A DNA stretch of 64,000 bases from Wolbachia endosymbiont (group A) of Longitarsus flavicornis. Lineage in GTDB: Bacteria > Pseudomonadota > Alphaproteobacteria > Rickettsiales > Anaplasmataceae. Shown here in pieces: positions 33,978 to 43,753 of this stretch. Made by a program: the position numbers and the translations under genes. Position 1 is the stretch's first letter; every line of letters begins with the position of its first letter. The DNA is taken from the NCBI RefSeq assembly GCF_963931955.1, contig NZ_OZ008337.1:372001-436000 (forward strand). Direction: 5' to 3'. The notes under the pieces are model-generated. The model ran no database searches, was not told the origin of the DNA, and saw nothing but the letters and a program-made list of their open reading frames with translations.

Positions 33978-35294
33978 ATGAAAGGCCTATATATTAAAAC
34001 TTACGGCTGTCAGATGAACGTTTATGATTCCGTTTTAATGGAAAATATGGTAAAACCTCTAGGGTTCAACGTTGTTAGTGATGCAGGAAAAGCTGATTTG
34101 GTGATACTGAACACTTGTCACATTAGAGAGAAGGCAGCAGAAAAGCTTTACTCAGAGCTTGGGAAGATTCATTCGTTACGAAAAGAAATGACTATAGTGG
34201 TGGCTGGATGTGTAGCGCAAGCAGAGGGAGAAGAAGTGTTCAGAAGAGCCCCATTTGTGGATATTGTTGTTGGTCCGCAAAGCATTGCCGCTTTACCAGA
34301 ACTGATAGTCAAAGCAAGCAGAAGTAAAGGTCATGTAATAAATACTGATTTTCCGGAAGTTGCAAAGTTTGATAAATTGCCAGATGAATGTTACGGCAAT
34401 AGCCAAGGGTCTTCTGCGTTTCTTTCCATACAAGAAGGTTGTGATAAATTTTGTACGTTTTGTGTGGTGCCCTACACTCGCGGAGCTGAATATTCACGAC
34501 CAGTAAATGAAATATTCCGCGAAGCATTGAAATTAGTTGCAAACGGAGCAAAGGAAATCAATTTGCTTGGTCAGAACGTCAATGCTTACCATGGGGAATG
34601 CGAAAGGGAAGTGTGGGATTTAGGAAAATTAATTAGTCATATTGCTAAAATTGAAAAGCTAGAGAGGATTCGTTATACAACTTCTCATCCAAGAGATATG
34701 CACGAATCTCTCTACTTGGCACATGTGGAAGAACCAAAACTCATGCCGTTTGTTCACCTGCCTGTGCAGTCAGGTTCGAATAAAATATTGCACGCGATGA
34801 ACAGAAAGCACACTGCAGAGGAGTATTTGGAAATAATAGACAGATTTCGCAAATTGAAACCTGAAATCGAATTTTCTTCTGATTTTATCGTTGGTTTTCC
34901 TGGAGAAACCGAAAAAGACTTTGAAGAAACTATGAAATTAGTAGAAAAAGTAAAATACGCTCAGGCTTATAGTTTTAAATACAGCCCAAGACCAGGCACA
35001 CCGGGAGCGGAAAGAAAAGATCAAGTACCAGAAGAGGTTAAAACAGAGCGCCTTCTTCGTTTACAGAAATTAATTAGTGAACAGCAACTTGAGTTTAACC
35101 AGAGTATGGTAGGCAAAACTATACCTGTTCTATTTAGCGATAAAAAAGGTAAACACCAAAACCAAATTATTGGTAAAAGCCCATATATGCAATCAGTGTG
35201 CATTGATGATCCTGAAGGGAAGTATAGAGATAAAATAGTAAATGTGAAGGTATTGGAAGCTCGGCAGAATAGTTTATTAGGATGTGGGCTTTAA
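33978..35294 (+). CDS. miaB: tRNA-2-methylthio-N6-dimethylallyladenosine synthase
   Basis: Radical SAM enzyme that methylthiolates i6A37 in tRNAs reading U-starting codons. The 438 residues show the N-terminal UPF0004 domain (YIKTYGCQMNVYDSVLMENM, VILNTCHIREKAAEKLYSEL, with its three cluster-binding Cys including VVAGCVAQAEG). The radical SAM motif is EGCDKFCTFCVVPYTRGAEY (CxxxCxxC). A C-terminal TRAM domain follows (MVGKTIPVLFSDKKG). Length is normal. No frame problem is seen. Confidence 0.97.
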   Translation: MKGLYIKTYGCQMNVYDSVLMENMVKPLGFNVVSDAGKADLVILNTCHIREKAAEKLYSELGKIHSLRKEMTIVVAGCVAQAEGEEVFRRAPFVDIVVGPQSIAALPELIVKASRSKGHVINTDFPEVAKFDKLPDECYGNSQGSSAFLSIQEGCDKFCTFCVVPYTRGAEYSRPVNEIFREALKLVANGAKEINLLGQNVNAYHGECEREVWDLGKLISHIAKIEKLERIRYTTSHPRDMHESLYLAHVEEPKLMPFVHLPVQSGSNKILHAMNRKHTAEEYLEIIDRFRKLKPEIEFSSDFIVGFPGETEKDFEETMKLVEKVKYAQAYSFKYSPRPGTPGAERKDQVPEEVKTERLLRLQKLISEQQLEFNQSMVGKTIPVLFSDKKGKHQNQIIGKSPYMQSVCIDDPEGKYRDKIVNVKVLEARQNSLLGCGL

Positions 35295-35317
35295 AAATAG
35301 ACTTGTTGGGCATCTAT

Positions 35318-35637
35318 CACAACTGTACGAACATTGTAATATGGTACAATGTTACAACGATGTCATTCCAGTGCTTGACACTGGAATCCAGAAAAGTTTG
35401 CTTGTGAGCAAGCAAACCAGCATGGAAAGTAGCTGATCTTATACTAAATGAATGTTTTTGATGAGGTTGCATAGAAGCTGGATCCCAGTGTCTGAGCACT
35501 GGGATGACAAAAAAAGGAGCACTGGAATGACACCGTCATAAGGGAACCAGTGTCAGCTACTTGAATGACACCATATGGGTGCGATCTTTCTACACTCCCT
35601 CTTTTGTCATCCCAGTGCCTTGACTACTTGGATTCAG
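35318..35637. repeat. Repeat cluster with an empty IS110 site between miaB and ileS
   Basis: The 466-bp gap starts with tcacaactgtacgaacattg (intact, empty IS110 target, CT at 35323-35324). It continues with tgtcattccagtgcttgaca ctggaatcc, ctggatcccagtgtctgagc ... gggatgac, and further single arms near 35530 and 35610. An AT-rich stretch at 35640-35760 probably carries the ileS promoter. No gene is seen. Confidence 0.75.
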
Positions 35638-35760
35638 AACATACTAAATTATAAAAATTTATCATTTAGTATGAAGAATACTATATAGGAGTAAATGTGT
35701 TTCTTTTTGAATTTGTAATTTTTCAGAAAGCCCTATATTCTTTAGTTTTACATAGCGAAC

Positions 35761-38700
35761 ATGAAGTCAAAGCATTATCCTGATACAGTAAGTAGTCCTG
35801 ATTTTTCGTCGTTAGAAAAAGAAATCATAAAATTTTGGCAGGAAAATAAAGTTTTTGAGCGGTCAGTTGGAGAACGTTCCAAGGATAATTGTTTTGTGTT
35901 TTATGATGGGCCTCCGTTTGCAAATGGACTTCCGCATTATGGACATTTACTCACTGGTTTCATCAAAGACGCATTTGCAAGATATCAAACTATGCTTCAA
36001 AAAAGGGTTGAACGTAGATTTGGTTGGGATTGCCATGGATTACCGGCTGAGATGGGAGCAGAAAAGGAACTTGGAATATCTGGTAGAACTGAGATAGAAA
36101 AATTCGGCATTGAAAAATTCAATAACCATTGTCGTACTTCTGTAATGAGATTTTCATCAGAGTGGGAAAAATATGTCAATAGGCAGGCAAGGTGGGTGGA
36201 TTTTCATAATGACTATAAAACCATGGATAAATCATTTATGGAGTCGGTCATGTGGGCATTTAAACAGCTTTATGATAAGGGTCTAGTGTATGAATCAGTA
36301 CGCGTTGTTCCATATAGCTGGGCGTGCGAAACTCCATTATCCAATTTTGAAACAAGGCTTGATAACGCGTATAGAGAAAAGACTAGCAAAGCTGTAACTG
36401 TTGCATTTGAGCTTTTAGAAAACCCACAGCAATTTAAAAATATTGAACAAAAGTGCAAATTACTTGCTTGGACTACAACCCCATGGACGTTGCCGAGCAA
36501 TTTAGCTTTGGCGATAGGAAAGGACATCAAGTATTGTGCAGTGTCAGTCCACTCTTTGGCAGCGCGTGACGCTGGAATCCAGGAAGGTAATAAATGTTTG
36601 CATGCTGAAGTGACATCAAATCAACCTAATGAAATATATATCTTTGCTGAAAGTTACCTAGAGAAATTTGTCAGCCACTGTGAACAAAGCAATATTCCAT
36701 ATGAAAACTGCAATATAAAACTTAAAGCGAATGATCTTGTAGATCTTTCCTATAAGCCGCTGTTTGATTACTTTAAAGATACAAAGAATGCATTCCGTGT
36801 TTTTGTTGCTGATTATGTTACAGGAGAAGATGGTACTGGCGTTGTACACACTGCTCCTGGATTTGGTGAGGAAGATTTTTACCTTTGCCAAAGCCATGAT
36901 ATTCCAGTTATTTGTCCAATTGATAACAGTGGAAAATTTACTGCTGAAGTTTCAGATTTGGCAGGGGTTCATGTTTTTGATGCCAGTGATACAGTAATAA
37001 AAAAATTGAAAGGGCAGGGGAGTTGGTTTAAGACTGAGCAATATATTCACAATTATCCACACTGCTGGAGAACTGACACTCCTTTGATCTATCGCACTAT
37101 GCCTTCTTGGTATGTTGCCGTTACAAAATTCAAAAGCAGAATGGTAGAGCTAAATAAGAGAGTTAATTGGATACCAAACCACATTAGAGATGGTCAATTT
37201 GGAAAATGGCTTGAAGGGGCACACGATTGGTCAATTTCACGCAATCGATTCTGGGGTACGCCAATCCCTGTATGGAAATCAGATGATACAAAATATCCAA
37301 GGGTAGATGTATATGGTTCAATAGAAGAACTGGAGAGAGATTTTAATGTTAAAATAGACGACTTGCACAGACCATTTATCGATACTTTAACAAGACCAAA
37401 TCCTGATGACCCAACAGGAAAATCGATTATGCGTCGTGTGCCTGACGTATTTGACTGTTGGTTTGAATCTGGCTCGATGCCATTTGCGCAAGTCCACTAT
37501 CCATTTGAAAATAAGGAATGGTTTGAGAATAACTTTCCTGCGGATTTTATTACCGAGTACATAGCACAAACCAGAGGTTGGTTCTATACACTTTTTGTAT
37601 TGTCTACTGCTTTGTTTGACAGTGAACCGTTTAAGAATTGCATATGCCATGGTGTTGTTTTGGATGTAAAAGGGCAAAAATTGTCCAAACGTTTGAATAA
37701 CTATGCAGATCCAATGGAGGTTTTTGATAGATACGGTTCTGATGCACTGCGTTTTCTTATGCTTTCTGGATCTGTTGTTTGTGGTGGTAATTTGCTGCTT
37801 GATAAAGAAGGAAACTCAATACGAGATGTTCTGAAAAACGTAATAAAACCTATTTGGAACAGTTATCACTTTTTTACTATGTATGCAAATGCAGATGGAA
37901 TTAAAGCTGAAGTTTGTAAGGATTATCAGAGTACTATTGATCGCTACACGATTTCCAAATGTTTTGAAGCTGTAGAAAGTATCCAAGCTTCTATGAACAG
38001 CTATAACTCCCAAGAGGCTTGCAAAATTTTAATGAACTTTTTTGAAGTGCTAAATAATTGGTATATTCGTCGCAGTCGCGAGCGTTTTTGGAAAAGTGAT
38101 TTGGATCAGGATAAAACTGATGCTTATAATGTTCTATATACGGTTTTTTATTACATACTAAGAGCTGCAGCTCCTTTGTTGCCACTTATAACAGAGAATA
38201 TATGGCAAGGGCTTAAGTATGAAGAAACATCTGTTCATTTGGCTAATTTTCCACAATTAGAGAAGTTTGATAGTCAGCTCATTGCCAAGATGGATTTAGT
38301 GAGAGAGATATGCAACTCTTCGCTCTCTATTAGAAACACTTTTAACATACGTATCAGACAACCACTTAGTAGTATGACGATTTATCATCAGTCTTCCTGT
38401 GGTTTTCTTGACGATACACAACCCTCTGTCATTCCAGAGCTCCCTTCTGTCATCCCAGAACTCTCTCCTGTCATCCAAGTAGCTGACACTGGGATCCAGA
38501 AAGAAAAAAGTGCTGGAATGACACCAAGTATGAATGAATATCAAGAGATGATAAAAGACGAGGTAAATGTAAAAGAATTAGAAATAGTAGGTGAGTTGAA
38601 AGAAGTTGCATCACTAGAACTGAAACTAAATTTTCCTATGCTTGGAAAAAGAATTCCGGAGAAGATCAAGAAATTAGTACAGTACGTCAAAGAGGGGAAA

Positions 38701-39129
38701 TGGAGGCAAATTGAGGATGAGAAAATATTTTTAGGGAATGAATCAGAAAACTACATCATAGAAAAAGGCGAGTATGAACTATTGTTAAAAGCAAATAGTG
38801 AATTTTCCTCTGTATTTGATAACAACAAAGGGGTTGTTATTCTAAACACCGCTTTAAATGATGAATTAATTCTAGAGGGACTTGCAAGAGATGTCGTGAG
38901 GCTCATTCAGGAAACCAGAAAACAAGCTGACTTTCATATATCAGATAGAATTAAAGTAATAATCAAAACAGAAGATGAGAAAATCAAGGAAGCAATAAAT
39001 ACGTGGAGTGAATACATAAAAGAGCAGACCCTTGCCTTATCTTTGGACATTAATACAGAAATTGGAACTAACTTTTATTCTAAGGAATATCAGGATTTAA
39101 GTGTTGGTATTAAGTTAGATTGTCAGTAG
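35761..39129 (+). CDS. ileS: Isoleucyl-tRNA synthetase with two in-frame repeats
   Basis: Class I synthetase charging tRNA-Ile. The 1122 residues include DGPPFANGLPHYGHLLTGFI (HIGH region), the CP1 editing domain (LLAWTTTPWTLPSNLALAIG ... GVVHTAPGFGEEDF), ITEYIAQTRGWFYTLFVL, and GQKLSKRLNNYADP (KMSKS equivalent). The architecture and length resemble the eukaryote-like IleRS form known in Rickettsiales. Two palindromic repeats are read in frame: VHSLAARDAGIQEGNKC (36550-36585), inside the editing domain, and DTQPSVIPELPSVIPELS ... SAGMTPSMNE (38427-38524), between the anticodon-binding and C-terminal parts. The frame stays open through both. Confidence 0.95.
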   Translation: MKSKHYPDTVSSPDFSSLEKEIIKFWQENKVFERSVGERSKDNCFVFYDGPPFANGLPHYGHLLTGFIKDAFARYQTMLQKRVERRFGWDCHGLPAEMGAEKELGISGRTEIEKFGIEKFNNHCRTSVMRFSSEWEKYVNRQARWVDFHNDYKTMDKSFMESVMWAFKQLYDKGLVYESVRVVPYSWACETPLSNFETRLDNAYREKTSKAVTVAFELLENPQQFKNIEQKCKLLAWTTTPWTLPSNLALAIGKDIKYCAVSVHSLAARDAGIQEGNKCLHAEVTSNQPNEIYIFAESYLEKFVSHCEQSNIPYENCNIKLKANDLVDLSYKPLFDYFKDTKNAFRVFVADYVTGEDGTGVVHTAPGFGEEDFYLCQSHDIPVICPIDNSGKFTAEVSDLAGVHVFDASDTVIKKLKGQGSWFKTEQYIHNYPHCWRTDTPLIYRTMPSWYVAVTKFKSRMVELNKRVNWIPNHIRDGQFGKWLEGAHDWSISRNRFWGTPIPVWKSDDTKYPRVDVYGSIEELERDFNVKIDDLHRPFIDTLTRPNPDDPTGKSIMRRVPDVFDCWFESGSMPFAQVHYPFENKEWFENNFPADFITEYIAQTRGWFYTLFVLSTALFDSEPFKNCICHGVVLDVKGQKLSKRLNNYADPMEVFDRYGSDALRFLMLSGSVVCGGNLLLDKEGNSIRDVLKNVIKPIWNSYHFFTMYANADGIKAEVCKDYQSTIDRYTISKCFEAVESIQASMNSYNSQEACKILMNFFEVLNNWYIRRSRERFWKSDLDQDKTDAYNVLYTVFYYILRAAAPLLPLITENIWQGLKYEETSVHLANFPQLEKFDSQLIAKMDLVREICNSSLSIRNTFNIRIRQPLSSMTIYHQSSCGFLDDTQPSVIPELPSVIPELSPVIQVADTGIQKEKSAGMTPSMNEYQEMIKDEVNVKELEIVGELKEVASLELKLNFPMLGKRIPEKIKKLVQYVKEGKWRQIEDEKIFLGNESENYIIEKGEYELLLKANSEFSSVFDNNKGVVILNTALNDELILEGLARDVVRLIQETRKQADFHISDRIKVIIKTEDEKIKEAINTWSEYIKEQTLALSLDINTEIGTNFYSKEYQDLSVGIKLDCQ
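36550..36585 (+). repeat. Palindromic-repeat fragment inside ileS (editing domain)
   Basis: agcgcgtgacgctggaatcc agg is a half of the repeat, read as ARDAGIQ. Confidence 0.7.
38427..38524 (+). repeat. Palindromic repeat inside ileS (C-terminal region)
   Basis: Three related arms, ctgtcattccagag, ctgtcatcccagaa and ctgtcatccaagtagctgac, precede actgggatccag and the closing tgctggaatgacacc. Read in frame. Confidence 0.85.
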
Positions 39130-39183
39130 TTGAAAATCGTCAGTGTTTGTGCTATACTTAAAGTACTTGGATAAGGTTATGGT

Positions 39184-41326
39184 ATGAACGCTGTTGCAGA
39201 TGATTATGAAGAAGTTGTTAACAATAGTGGTGATTTAGGTAAAGTAGAATCTACTTCCAATGTTACTTTGGAAGAGGAAGAAGAGTTTTTTGATGCTTTA
39301 GAGGAATAAGATTGGTCAACTAATATTAATATTCTGCGAGAATCTGCTCGCATTCCGAAAGAACAAGAAGAATTTTTTGATAGTGTAGCTGCTGGTTTTG
39401 ACGTTCCACTCAGTATATTTCATTATAAAGATTATAACTCTGATTTTTTTACTTCTTGGTATAATATATCAAGTAGGATATTTAAAGAGATAAACCAAGC
39501 TTGTCCGGAAAAACAAGCGTTGAATTTAGCACTATCGGTTTTAATGTTTCCTTATATAGTTTTCACTGCGTTAGGATTAGCCGTATATAATAAATTAAAA
39601 ACAAATGATAAGACACAAATCAGCTCAGAGGAAAATAAAACAAAAAAAGTAAGTGAAAGTACAACAAAAAGATTAGCATATGGTGTTCTTGCTTCAATCG
39701 CGGTTCTTGTTAGTATACCTATACTTCTACTCTTGCTTATTCCTGCAACACCTGCCTTAGCTACTTTTTATCTTTTAAATAGAGAGTTATCTCATTCTTT
39801 GGTTGCTGCTATTAAAATAAGTAATGGGTTATATAAGAATGAACACCAGGATATCGAAGTATCTTTTCATGAAATAGGTGCTGATGAGTTAGACATTAAG
39901 TGGGACATGGAAGTTAAGTTTCCACCGCAATTTGAACAACTACTTAAGGATTTATACAAAAATAAAGATGGTAGTTGGGTTGATATTAGACAGGATTCAG
40001 AACACAATACCATACTGAAATTGTCAGCTAATATCCACTTAAAAAATGGTCTTAAGCCTTTACGTAGTGAGATTAGGAATGTGCTTGCAACTTCGATTCA
40101 AGAATTTGCAAAGACTATGGAAGAGCTGATGAAGCTAGAAAAGAAAGAGATTACATACGATAAGCTGAAGGAATTGTTGAACGAATTCAGGCTGAAAGTG
40201 GTAGATAGTATAGGTTCTAAATTGACAAGTCACTTAATATACAACGCCTATCAAGTTGCCTTTATACAAGTAATTAAATTTGCACAGGAAAGAAGAAAAG
40301 ATGGTTTTTCATTAGAGGAAAGACTGAAAGAAGTATTAGTGAAACAAGAGTTGGAGAACCAAGGTAAGGAATTGCCAAGTGAAAAAGAAATTATAATAAA
40401 AGATTTGAAAAGCGTGGGAATAAAAGTACGAGAAAACTCAAAGGATGATGAATTTTCTGTATATGAAGCAGACAGGAAACAGCTTATAGAGGAAGGCAAA
40501 ATAGCTAAAAGGAAAATAATTGATATTTATAATGGTGTATATCATAAAGAAACAACAGAAGCTTTACGTAAAGCTGAAGAGATGATAAAAGAGTTAAAAG
40601 GAATGGGAGAAGAAAGGTATGGAAAGATACGTGAAGAATTAAAAGAGATATACGAAAATAGAAAGAATAGTAACCTGAAAGATGGTGCCTTAAAAAGGAA
40701 GTTAGAAGACCTTTTTAAATTTGAATATGACGATCAAGAGGTTGAGCACAGGCTAATAGAATCAAGAATAAGAACTATTCAAACTCTATTAAGTAAATCA
40801 GATAACAAAATAAAGCAATCTTTAGTGGAAGATCTTAGTGAATTAAATGAAATAAAGACTTCAGATAAAATAAATGACTTTATAGAAAAGATGTATTTAG
40901 GAATAAAAAAATATAAAGTACAAAGGTTGCTTAAAGGACAAAAAGAGGGTGTTTTAGATTTATGTGGGACATTAAAAAGATATGATGAATCAGATCTAGC
41001 AGAGATAATTGAAGCTTTTCGCGTGCAAGATGAAGGACATTTAGAAGAATCCACATTAGCACAAACACTCAAAGATCAAAATGAGCGTTTACAAGCTAAA
41101 CAAAATGACAGGGAAAGAGGGCATCCAATTACAAAGTCAATAGAAGTGCTTCTAGAAAGGAATGAAGCAATTCTAGAAGCGTTAGAACAATTAGAATTAG
41201 AAAAAAAGGGATTATTGATAAATGAAGAAACAAAAAATAATTATAGAGAAGAGCTGGAATCTCGTGAAAAAATAAAATTTGCAATAATAGAAGATAAGTT
41301 GTTGGAGGTGCTCAAGAAAGAAAATA
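39184..41326 (+). pseudogene. Coiled-coil membrane protein gene with premature stop and IS5-truncated 3' end
   Basis: ATG 39184 opens MNAVADDYEEVVNNSGDLGK ... EEEEFFDALEE, then TAA at 39307-39309. The same frame continues DWSTNINILRESARIPKEQE to 41326, so a nonsense mutation lies at codon 42. The body has a membrane hairpin (LALSVLMFPYIVFTALGLAV; VLASIAVLVSIPILLLLLIP) and then about 500 residues of charged helical coiled coil (for example AEEMIKELKGMGEERYGKIR). At 41327 IS5 copy 1 replaces the 3' end; the last residues before the stop at 41385 are IS sequence. No family is recognised. A protein could still be made from an internal start (the frame from 39310 on is open), so loss of function is likely, not certain. 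Confidence 0.75.
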
Positions 41327-42218
41327 GACTTCTTTCAAAATTCATGTATGGAGCTCAAAATTGTGAATTGCAGCAATCAAATTAAACCTTAAACCAAAAC
41401 GTTTTCGTCGGTTTCTATACCTGTCCGAGATGATTTTAAACCTTTTCAATAAGCCAATTACGTTTTCAACAATTGCCCTTTGGCTCATAAGTGCCCTGTT
41501 CTCTTTTTTTTGTTCTTTGCTTAACGGATTCTTTTTCATTTTCCTGTGCGGTAATACAACATTTTTGTGTATCTTCTGCATTCCCCTGTAGCCGGCATCA
41601 GCTAAGATTTTGGTGTCCGGTAATATTGCTACCTTTGATTCTCTAAACATCCGAAAATCGTGTTTTCTACCATTCGAGAAAGATGTGCATATGACTTTTT
41701 TACTCTTCTTCTCTGTTACTATTTGTGTTTTTATAGTATGCCTTTTTTTCTTTCCAGAGTAGAAGGGCTTTTGCTTTTTTTTGGTCTCTCTACTGGCGTT
41801 TCAGTTCCGTCTATTACTAAAACTTCATATTCTACATCACTCTTTAATAGCTCTTTTTTTCCTGGTAATGCAAAATCTGGATGTTTTATTAATATGTCTT
41901 CTACCTATCTTATTATTTTAAAACTGTTACTTTCACTCATGCCATAGCTTTGCCCAATATGAAAATATGTACGATATTCTCTTATATATTCCAGTGCCAT
42001 AAGTAGCCTGTCTTCTATGCAAAGTTTACTTTTTCTTCCACTTCTAGCTTTTTTTCTTTTATCCTCCACTTCTAGAATTTCTACCATTCACTCAAATGTT
42101 GCTTTTTTTACCCCTGTTAAACGTCGAAACTTTTCTCCTTCTAACTTTTCTATTTCCTTATATTTCATGCTTTCAAATACTTCATCTTACACTCCCTCTA
42201 ACAATTTTGAAAGAAGTC
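41327..42218 (-). mobile_element. IS5-family element, copy 1 (892 bp)
   Basis: Terminal inverted repeats gacttctttcaaaatt / aattttgaaagaagtc are flanked by TA on both sides, the target duplication of the IS427/IS1031-type IS5 groups. It appears identical by eye to the copies at 45571-46462 and 54175-55066. It separates the coiled-coil gene from folB and removes the 3' ends of both. Confidence 0.92.
41342..42168 (-). pseudogene. IS5 transposase, copy 1, with stops and a frameshift
   Basis: Minus-strand remains begin MKYKEIEKLEGEKFRRLTGV then a TGA; continue MVEILEVEDKRKKARSGRKS and YGMSESNSFKIIR then a TAG; continue KHPDFALPGKKELLKSDVEY and EVLVIDGTETPVERPKKSKS (first D region). After a frameshift they end in LADAGYRGMQKIHKNVVLPH (second D) and SQRAIVENVIGLLKRFKIIS (E). 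The DDE residues are recognisable, but at least three lesions break the frame. The plus-strand ORF over the middle is a shadow. Confidence 0.85.
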
Positions 42219-42412
42219 TATTGAATATTTTGTACTATCTCTAGATAGCAGACAGTATCTTCAAGCCGGTCAGTCATAAGCCCTAAAGGAGGAGATTTAA
42301 AAATAAAATCAACATCAATACTAACTAATTGGGAATGATACTTCTCTTCTGCACTATAGCCTAAATGAACCCAAAGCCGTAAGTCAGATATAAGAAGATT
42401 ACATGCAGACAT
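42219..42412 (-). pseudogene. folB: Dihydroneopterin aldolase, 3' half removed by IS5
   Basis: FolB makes 6-hydroxymethyl-dihydropterin in folate synthesis. Residues 1-64 are present: LLISDLRLWVHLGYSAEEKY and HSQLVSIDVDFIFKSPPLGL match the N-terminal half of FolB (substrate and catalytic Glu region). The frame stops at the IS5 boundary after LEIVQNIQ; FolB is normally about 120 residues. The missing half is not recognised elsewhere in the window. The neighbour upstream on the same strand is a CADD-type folate gene, 39 bp away, so the pair likely formed a folate unit. Confidence 0.8.
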
Positions 42413-42451
42413 TGCATCCCAACATCACTGAGTTTAAGCTACTTATAACTA

Positions 42452-43120
42452 CTAACACACGCTAGCATTCATCATTCCATCAAGAAAACCCCACAAGAGC
42501 TTTGCTCCCTTTTGAGCACCCTGCATAACTTTATCTTGCTCTTTTTCATCTAGATCTTCAATAAGATTTGCACACTCCTCAGAATGCCATTCATCAGCAT
42601 GCATATGAACCGTAAAAAATTGAAGAGAACGCTCATCACTTATTGAATAGTGTTTTTTTAAACCTTCAATTTTAGACTTAGAAACCTCTGGAGTTTGACG
42701 TTCATAAGCATAAAGTGCACCCAAACCGGAAGCAAAGTCTGATCGTACAATATCAAAGTAACCATCAACTAATTCTTGTGTCTCCTTAACCTGTGCATCT
42801 TCAAGAAGATCAGACCTTGCTACTCCCAGTCCCTCAGCAAAACGCTTCCATAATTCTGGATGATTTTCATCACCTTGTTCTTCTTCTATTAAATTACCAA
42901 GCAAAACCTGTCGCATTTTTAGATCTGGGCACAAAAAATGTATACCACTGATATAACGAGGAAACGCAGCAACGTGGTGATAATATTCTTTAGCGTAGGT
43001 TTGTAAAGCTTGCAAGCTTAAGCTTCCTGTATTCCATGATTGGTAGAATGGATGATTTAATAAATGCAGTTCATCTAACTTATTATTCAGAGATTTAGTA
43101 AACTTCATTATTTCCTCCAT
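42452..43120 (-). CDS. CADD-family protein (folate/pABA metabolism)
   Basis: A 222-residue helical protein of the TenA/PqqC-like fold resembling Chlamydia CADD (CT610), a diiron protein that produces p-aminobenzoate from its own tyrosine and replaces PabABC. Characteristic segments are LHLLNHPFYQSWNTGSLSLQ, YAKEYYHHVAAFPRYISGIH, LIEEEQGDENHPELWKRFAE, LGALYAYERQTPEVSKSKIE and FFTVHMHADEWHSEE (metal-binding E/H residues). The start is probably MEEIMKF or the inner MKFTK. It lies directly upstream of truncated folB. The function is inferred from the CADD family; the original 'death domain' name refers to a host interaction and not a proven role here. Confidence 0.85.
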   Translation of the reverse strand: MEEIMKFTKSLNNKLDELHLLNHPFYQSWNTGSLSLQALQTYAKEYYHHVAAFPRYISGIHFLCPDLKMRQVLLGNLIEEEQGDENHPELWKRFAEGLGVARSDLLEDAQVKETQELVDGYFDIVRSDFASGLGALYAYERQTPEVSKSKIEGLKKHYSISDERSLQFFTVHMHADEWHSEECANLIEDLDEKEQDKVMQGAQKGAKLLWGFLDGMMNASVC

Positions 43121-43186
43121 TATATCAACATATAGTTCATATACTATAGTTTTCTCCTTGTTACGATCATGCTAAGATCAACACAA

Positions 43187-43263
43187 TGGTGGGATTGGTA
43201 GGACTCGAACCTACGACCAATTCGTTATGAGCGAACTGCTCTAACCGACTGAGCTACAATCCC
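43187..43263 (-). tRNA. tRNA-Met (CAT), CCA encoded
   Basis: Cloverleaf on the minus strand: acceptor GGGATTG pairs with CAATCCC, discriminator A at 43190, and CCA is encoded (43187-43189). The anticodon loop CTCATAA gives CAT; T-arm GTAGG-TTCGAGT-CCTAC. Elongator methionine is most likely. A tRNA-Ile2 with a modified C34 also has a CAT anticodon and cannot be excluded by eye. Confidence 0.9.
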
Positions 43264-43305
43264 TTTTATCAATATTTATAATACACACAAAAGCAAATTT
43301 GTCTA

Positions 43306-43629
43306 TTAGCTTATTTCACTATCAACCCAACTTAGCAAATCATTTGTTGCACCAATTTTGCGTGCAATTTCCTTACCATCTTGAAATATAATCAAAGTAG
43401 GTATAGATTGAACCCCATACTTACTTGGCACTTCAGTTTCTCCATCTATATCGAATTTGCAGATCTTAATCTTGCCCTTTCTATCCTTAGCCAATTGTTC
43501 TATACGTGGCATTAGACTTTTACATGGCCCACACCATTCTGCCCAAAAATCTACCAGCACGAACCCTTTATAGTCAGTGACTTCAGATTTGAAATTTTGA
43601 TCATTTGCCGATGTAATATCATTACTCAT
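43306..43629 (-). CDS. trxA: Thioredoxin
   Basis: Cytosolic disulfide reductase of 107 residues from ATG 43629 (MSNDITSANDQNF...). The active site is VLVDFWAEWCGPCKSLMPRI (WCGPC), then the conserved cis-proline SIPTLIIFQDGKE. The upstream in-frame ATGs would add residues not seen in thioredoxins. Preceded (downstream in coordinates) by an RNase D-like gene on the same strand. Confidence 0.95.
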   Translation of the reverse strand: MSNDITSANDQNFKSEVTDYKGFVLVDFWAEWCGPCKSLMPRIEQLAKDRKGKIKICKFDIDGETEVPSKYGVQSIPTLIIFQDGKEIARKIGATNDLLSWVDSEIS

Positions 43630-43753
43630 AAAATACCTAAATTTTTGTAAAATATAGCGCATCAATTAGCAACTAATCAACTAAATTCTTACCGCAGAGC
43701 TTGAAAAATTGCCCTAAAGTGTCTTGCACAAACAAAAAACTTCTCACAAATGG

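Noticed and set aside
41660..41947. 95-aa plus-strand ORF repeated in all three IS5 copies
   Set aside because: It is antisense to the recognisable IS5 transposase (IDGTETPVERP region) and has low-complexity Phe/Ser content.
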